Assembly: GCA_023390485.1 (NCBI GenBank)
Contig: JAEWCT010000415.1
Span: forward strand, 1-7,725
DNA from: Pseudomonadota bacterium
GTDB taxonomy: Bacteria; Pseudomonadota; Alphaproteobacteria; Rhizobiales; Hyphomicrobiaceae
Direction: 5' to 3'
Length of the DNA: 7,725 nucleotides
This document shows positions 6,351 to 7,725 of the stretch, in pieces. A program made the position numbers and the translations under genes. The notes below the pieces were generated by a model that was given only the letters and a program-made list of their open reading frames with translations, was not told the origin of the DNA and searched no databases. Each line of letters begins with the position of its first letter. Position 1 is the first letter of the stretch.

Positions 6351-6395
6351 GAGACCCCGGCACCGGGCCGGGGGGCATGATGATGCCGGGGTCTC
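6351..6395. repeat. Strong 12-bp inverted repeat in convergent intergenic region
   Basis: GAGACCCCGGCA (6351-6362) and TGCCGGGGTCTC (6384-6395) are perfect reverse complements around a 21-base loop, which itself holds further self-complementary GC pieces (CCGGG/CCGGGG, GGCAT/ATGCC). It sits between the coiled-coil gene (+) and the response regulator (-), which converge. That placement suits a two-way terminator, but no T-run follows either arm, so a REP-like element or a protein-binding structure is also possible. The remaining bases of the 6274-6540 gap show no convincing gene. Confidence 0.5.
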
Positions 6396-6540
6396 TGGAC
6401 AGGTTCTTGCCTCGTGGGACCGAGGCAGCCACCCAGGATATAAGCCAACTGCCAGAAGGATGTTCCTAATGGCGCCGATGTGCGCCTGCTTCGCTGCTGC
6501 CCAGGTCATTCTGCACAGCGAGCGTCAGTGGCTACGGGGT

Positions 6541-6885
6541 CTAGCTCGTCACCGCCTCCAGGAATAGAGCCGGCGGAAATGGCTTGTGCAGAAAAATCGT
6601 GTCGGCCGGAAGCGCCGCTGTATGCGTGCCCGACATCACGATGATCGGCAACGCCGGGCACCGCGCGCGGGCATATTCCGCCAGCTCGACACCCGTCATC
6701 CGGCCTGCCAGATTATGATCGGTAATCAGGGCTCTCAGTTCATCGCCAGTAGAGGCGACGATCAACTCGGCGGCTTCTGCGGTCGAGCACTCGACCACCT
6801 CAAAACCTTCATCCTTGAGAAGCTCGGCCAGGATCTCGCGCTGGAGCGAGTCGTCCTCGACGAGCAGCATGACGAACTTCGACAT
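6541..6885 (-). CDS. Single-domain response regulator (CheY-like receiver)
   Basis: A 114-aa stand-alone receiver domain with no output domain. The acidic pocket is E10/D11 (VEDD), the phosphoacceptor is D56 in ALITDHNLAG, the switch residue is S85 in VMSG, and the conserved lysine is K101 in HKPF. It should be phosphorylated by a histidine kinase and act through protein contacts or as a phosphate sink in the cytoplasm. No kinase is in the window. The SDRR hallmark PFxFATG of the general-stress SdrG-type regulators is absent, so a direct link to the PhyR cascade cannot be claimed. The start is supported by AGGA on the minus strand, eight bases before the ATG. No EcfG motif is seen upstream, unlike the rightward genes around it. 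Confidence 0.92.
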   Translation of the reverse strand: MSKFVMLLVEDDSLQREILAELLKDEGFEVVECSTAEAAELIVASTGDELRALITDHNLAGRMTGVELAEYARARCPALPIIVMSGTHTAALPADTIFLHKPFPPALFLEAVTS

Positions 6886-6939
6886 GCAGTGTGTCCTAGT
6901 TAGCTTATGTTAATGCGCAGCTTTCGGCTTTGTTCATCA

Positions 6940-7020
6940 TGGGCTTTTCTACACAGCCAGGGCGGATGTACCCCTAGGCGAGCTAAAGGCCCCCGGTCCG
7001 ATCCCGGGGGCCTTTGCTTT
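6940..7020 (+). ncRNA. Candidate small RNA ending in the terminator hairpin
   Basis: A strong rightward terminator at 6985-7020 has no protein gene ahead of it on its own strand: the nearest upstream gene on that strand ends at 6273. A small RNA starting somewhere around 6910-6950 would explain it. The body contains an accessible-looking GTACCCCTAGG segment just before the hairpin, which could pair with a ribosome binding site. The 5' end is a guess, and no clear -35/-10 pair was found. Confidence 0.3.
6985..7020 (+). terminator. Rho-independent terminator, rightward
   Basis: AAAGGCCCCCGG (6985-6996) pairs perfectly over 12 bp with CCGGGGGCCTTT (7004-7015) around a 7-base loop, and GCTTT follows. 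The T-rich side is on the right, so it works mainly rightward; read leftward the hairpin is followed by AGCTCGCC. It also insulates the stress gene at 7233 from transcription coming from the left. Confidence 0.75.
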
Positions 7021-7046
7021 GATGGTGGTGCGGCGTCGCGGTGCGA

Positions 7047-7061
7047 GTTCGACAGTCGAAC
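7047..7061. promoter_or_regulatory. 15-bp perfect palindrome, possible operator
   Basis: GTTCGACAGTCGAAC is perfectly symmetrical about its central A. It lies 112 bp upstream of the EcfG promoter of the exported protein and 26 bp after the terminator. Symmetry and length fit a dimeric regulator site. It does not match the alphaproteobacterial LexA direct repeat GTTC-N7-GTTC. No regulator can be named. Confidence 0.35.
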
Positions 7062-7172
7062 AATCAAAAGACAATCGGTACGAGCTCTAGTTCCAAGGAC
7101 GACGACCTTGGTTAGAAGCGCTTTGTATCAGCGCCGAGGTTGCTCACCGAGGGGGCCCGGTATCTTCATTGA

Positions 7173-7197
7173 GGAACGAAGACCACCGCGGTCCGTT
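7173..7197 (+). promoter_or_regulatory. EcfG promoter of the exported 104-aa protein gene
   Basis: GGAAC (7173-7177), 16 bases, CGTT (7194-7197): exact EcfG consensus, ending 35 nt before the ATG at 7233. A GGAG ribosome binding site (7223-7226) lies in the resulting leader. Confidence 0.85.
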
Positions 7198-7232
7198 GCG
7201 AGGTAATCTCACGACCGGCGCTGGAGCTCACG

Positions 7233-7547
7233 ATGAAATCGATTGTCGCCGCGACACTGATCTCGGCTTTTGCACCTCTATCCTATAGTTCAGCAGGAGC
7301 CGACCCCGCCCTTCCGCCAAGCTTTGGAAGGCCGCTCGAAGAAGCCCGTGAACAAGTCAATCGGGACAATGAAGGTCCGCTGGGGACCGAAGCAAGAATC
7401 GTGTGCGGGCGGGTAATCGGCGTCTCGGATGGTGACCGCATGAGAACACGTCGCGATGTCATTCAGAGCGGCTATGACGACGCGAAGGCGGACAAGTTCG
7501 TCCAGTGCGTCGTTGATTTCATGTATCCGATCGCCGGTCAGGAATGA
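7233..7547 (+). CDS. Small exported protein, 104 aa, two cysteines
   Basis: The N-terminus MKSIVAATLISAFAPLSYSS is a Sec signal peptide: one lysine, a hydrophobic core, and an AGA-D cleavage site after A23. The mature protein of about 81 residues would be periplasmic. It has exactly two cysteines, C58 (RIVCGRVIG) and C92 (FVQCVVDFMY), likely to form one disulphide, and a charged middle (DGDRMRTRRDVIQSGYDDAKADK) that suggests a helix. No domain is recognised and the function is unknown. The start is fixed by GGAG at 7223-7226, six bases before the ATG, and by the signal peptide beginning at that ATG. An exact EcfG promoter lies 35 nt upstream, so this is probably a stress-induced envelope protein. 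The next gene has its own EcfG-like promoter. Confidence 0.8.
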   Translation: MKSIVAATLISAFAPLSYSSAGADPALPPSFGRPLEEAREQVNRDNEGPLGTEARIVCGRVIGVSDGDRMRTRRDVIQSGYDDAKADKFVQCVVDFMYPIAGQE

Positions 7548-7591
7548 GCGGTTGACCGTGGGCGCGATGCTTCCAACCGATGCGATACTTT

Positions 7592-7616
7592 GGAACGTCT
7601 CTCCCGACGACAGGTT
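7592..7616 (+). promoter_or_regulatory. EcfG-like promoter of the gene at 7643
   Basis: GGAAC (7592-7596), 16 bases, GGTT (7613-7616): one mismatch from consensus, the same variant as at 5345. It ends 26 nt before the ATG at 7643. Confidence 0.65.
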
Positions 7617-7642
7617 TTCGAACGATCCACGGAGAGACCAGC

Positions 7643-7725
7643 ATGAATGAAAGCGACAAGACCACATCCAGGCAGCGGCAGAACAGCCCTCTCGGCTGGA
7701 TCATCGGCGCCATCTTCGTCATAGC
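7643..7725 (+). CDS. Small membrane protein, N-terminal part, cut by window end
   Basis: The first 27 codons read MNESDKTTSRQRQNSPLG and then WIIGAIFVI, running off the window. A polar, basic N-terminal tail of about 18 residues is followed by the start of a hydrophobic helix, so this is probably a small inner-membrane protein with a short cytoplasmic N-terminus. GGAGAG (7631-7636), with eight bases between GGAG and the ATG, is a good ribosome binding site, and an EcfG-like promoter lies just upstream. The family cannot be named from this fragment. Confidence 0.7.
   Translation, partial: MNESDKTTSRQRQNSPLGWIIGAIFVI

Larger units (their letters stand above)
6886..7232. other. Intergenic region of 347 bp without a protein gene
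   Basis: This gap lies between divergent genes, the response regulator (-) and the exported protein (+). Possible short reading frames in it lack ribosome sites and protein-like composition. It holds a strong rightward terminator (6985-7020), a 15-bp palindrome (7047-7061), a weaker CCAAGG/CCTTGG inverted repeat (7093-7111) and an exact EcfG promoter (7173-7197). No tRNA was recognised. Confidence 0.6.

Noticed and set aside
6440..6467. Minus-strand GGAAC-N16-GCTT resembling the weak treZ motif
   Set aside because: No leftward gene follows it, which also shows that the GCTT form alone is weak evidence.
6460..6567. Short plus-strand frame starting MFLMAPMCACFAAAQ after AGAAGG
   Set aside because: It overlaps the end of the response regulator gene, the purine run abuts the ATG directly, and the C-terminal half is the complement of coding sequence.
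1..7725. CRISPR array, insertion sequence, phage genes, tRNA or rRNA
   Set aside because: No spaced direct repeats, transposase or integrase motifs, terminal repeats or tRNA-like folds were seen.

Overview
The window looks like chromosomal DNA of an alphaproteobacterium, most likely a Bradyrhizobium or Rhodopseudomonas relative. The grounds are high GC, family resemblance of the proteins, and repeated copies of the alphaproteobacterial EcfG (general stress sigma factor) promoter, GGAAC-N16-CGTT.

Left part (1-1997): two leftward genes. glgA (ADP-glucose glycogen synthase, GT5) is complete. It is followed after about 22 bp by the N-terminal part of a family 4 glycosyltransferase that runs off the window and carries an apparent 1-base frameshift. 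A 278-bp divergent intergenic region with two adjacent palindromes separates glgA from the rightward gene treZ (malto-oligosyltrehalose trehalohydrolase). glgA builds alpha-1,4-glucan and TreZ releases trehalose from TreY-modified glucan ends, so the locus joins glycogen and trehalose metabolism. TreY is not in the window.

Middle part (3900-6273): a short-chain dehydrogenase of the general-stress-protein-39/YghA type, a leftward 26-residue membrane microprotein, a 70-aa protein, a 74-aa protein with a C-terminal membrane segment, and a 203-aa basic coiled-coil protein.

Right part (6274-7725): a leftward single-domain response regulator, a rightward orphan rho-independent terminator that suggests a small RNA, a small exported protein with two cysteines, and the start of another small membrane protein cut by the window end.

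The main result is regulatory. Three exact EcfG promoters (3910, 5013, 7173) and two with one -10 mismatch (GGTT; 5345, 7592) lie 25-60 nt upstream of five separate rightward genes. A near-match on the opposite strand overlaps the one at 5013 and faces the microprotein, and a weak version precedes treZ. The window therefore reads as a general-stress island combining carbohydrate protectants, an oxidoreductase, small envelope proteins and a stand-alone receiver domain.
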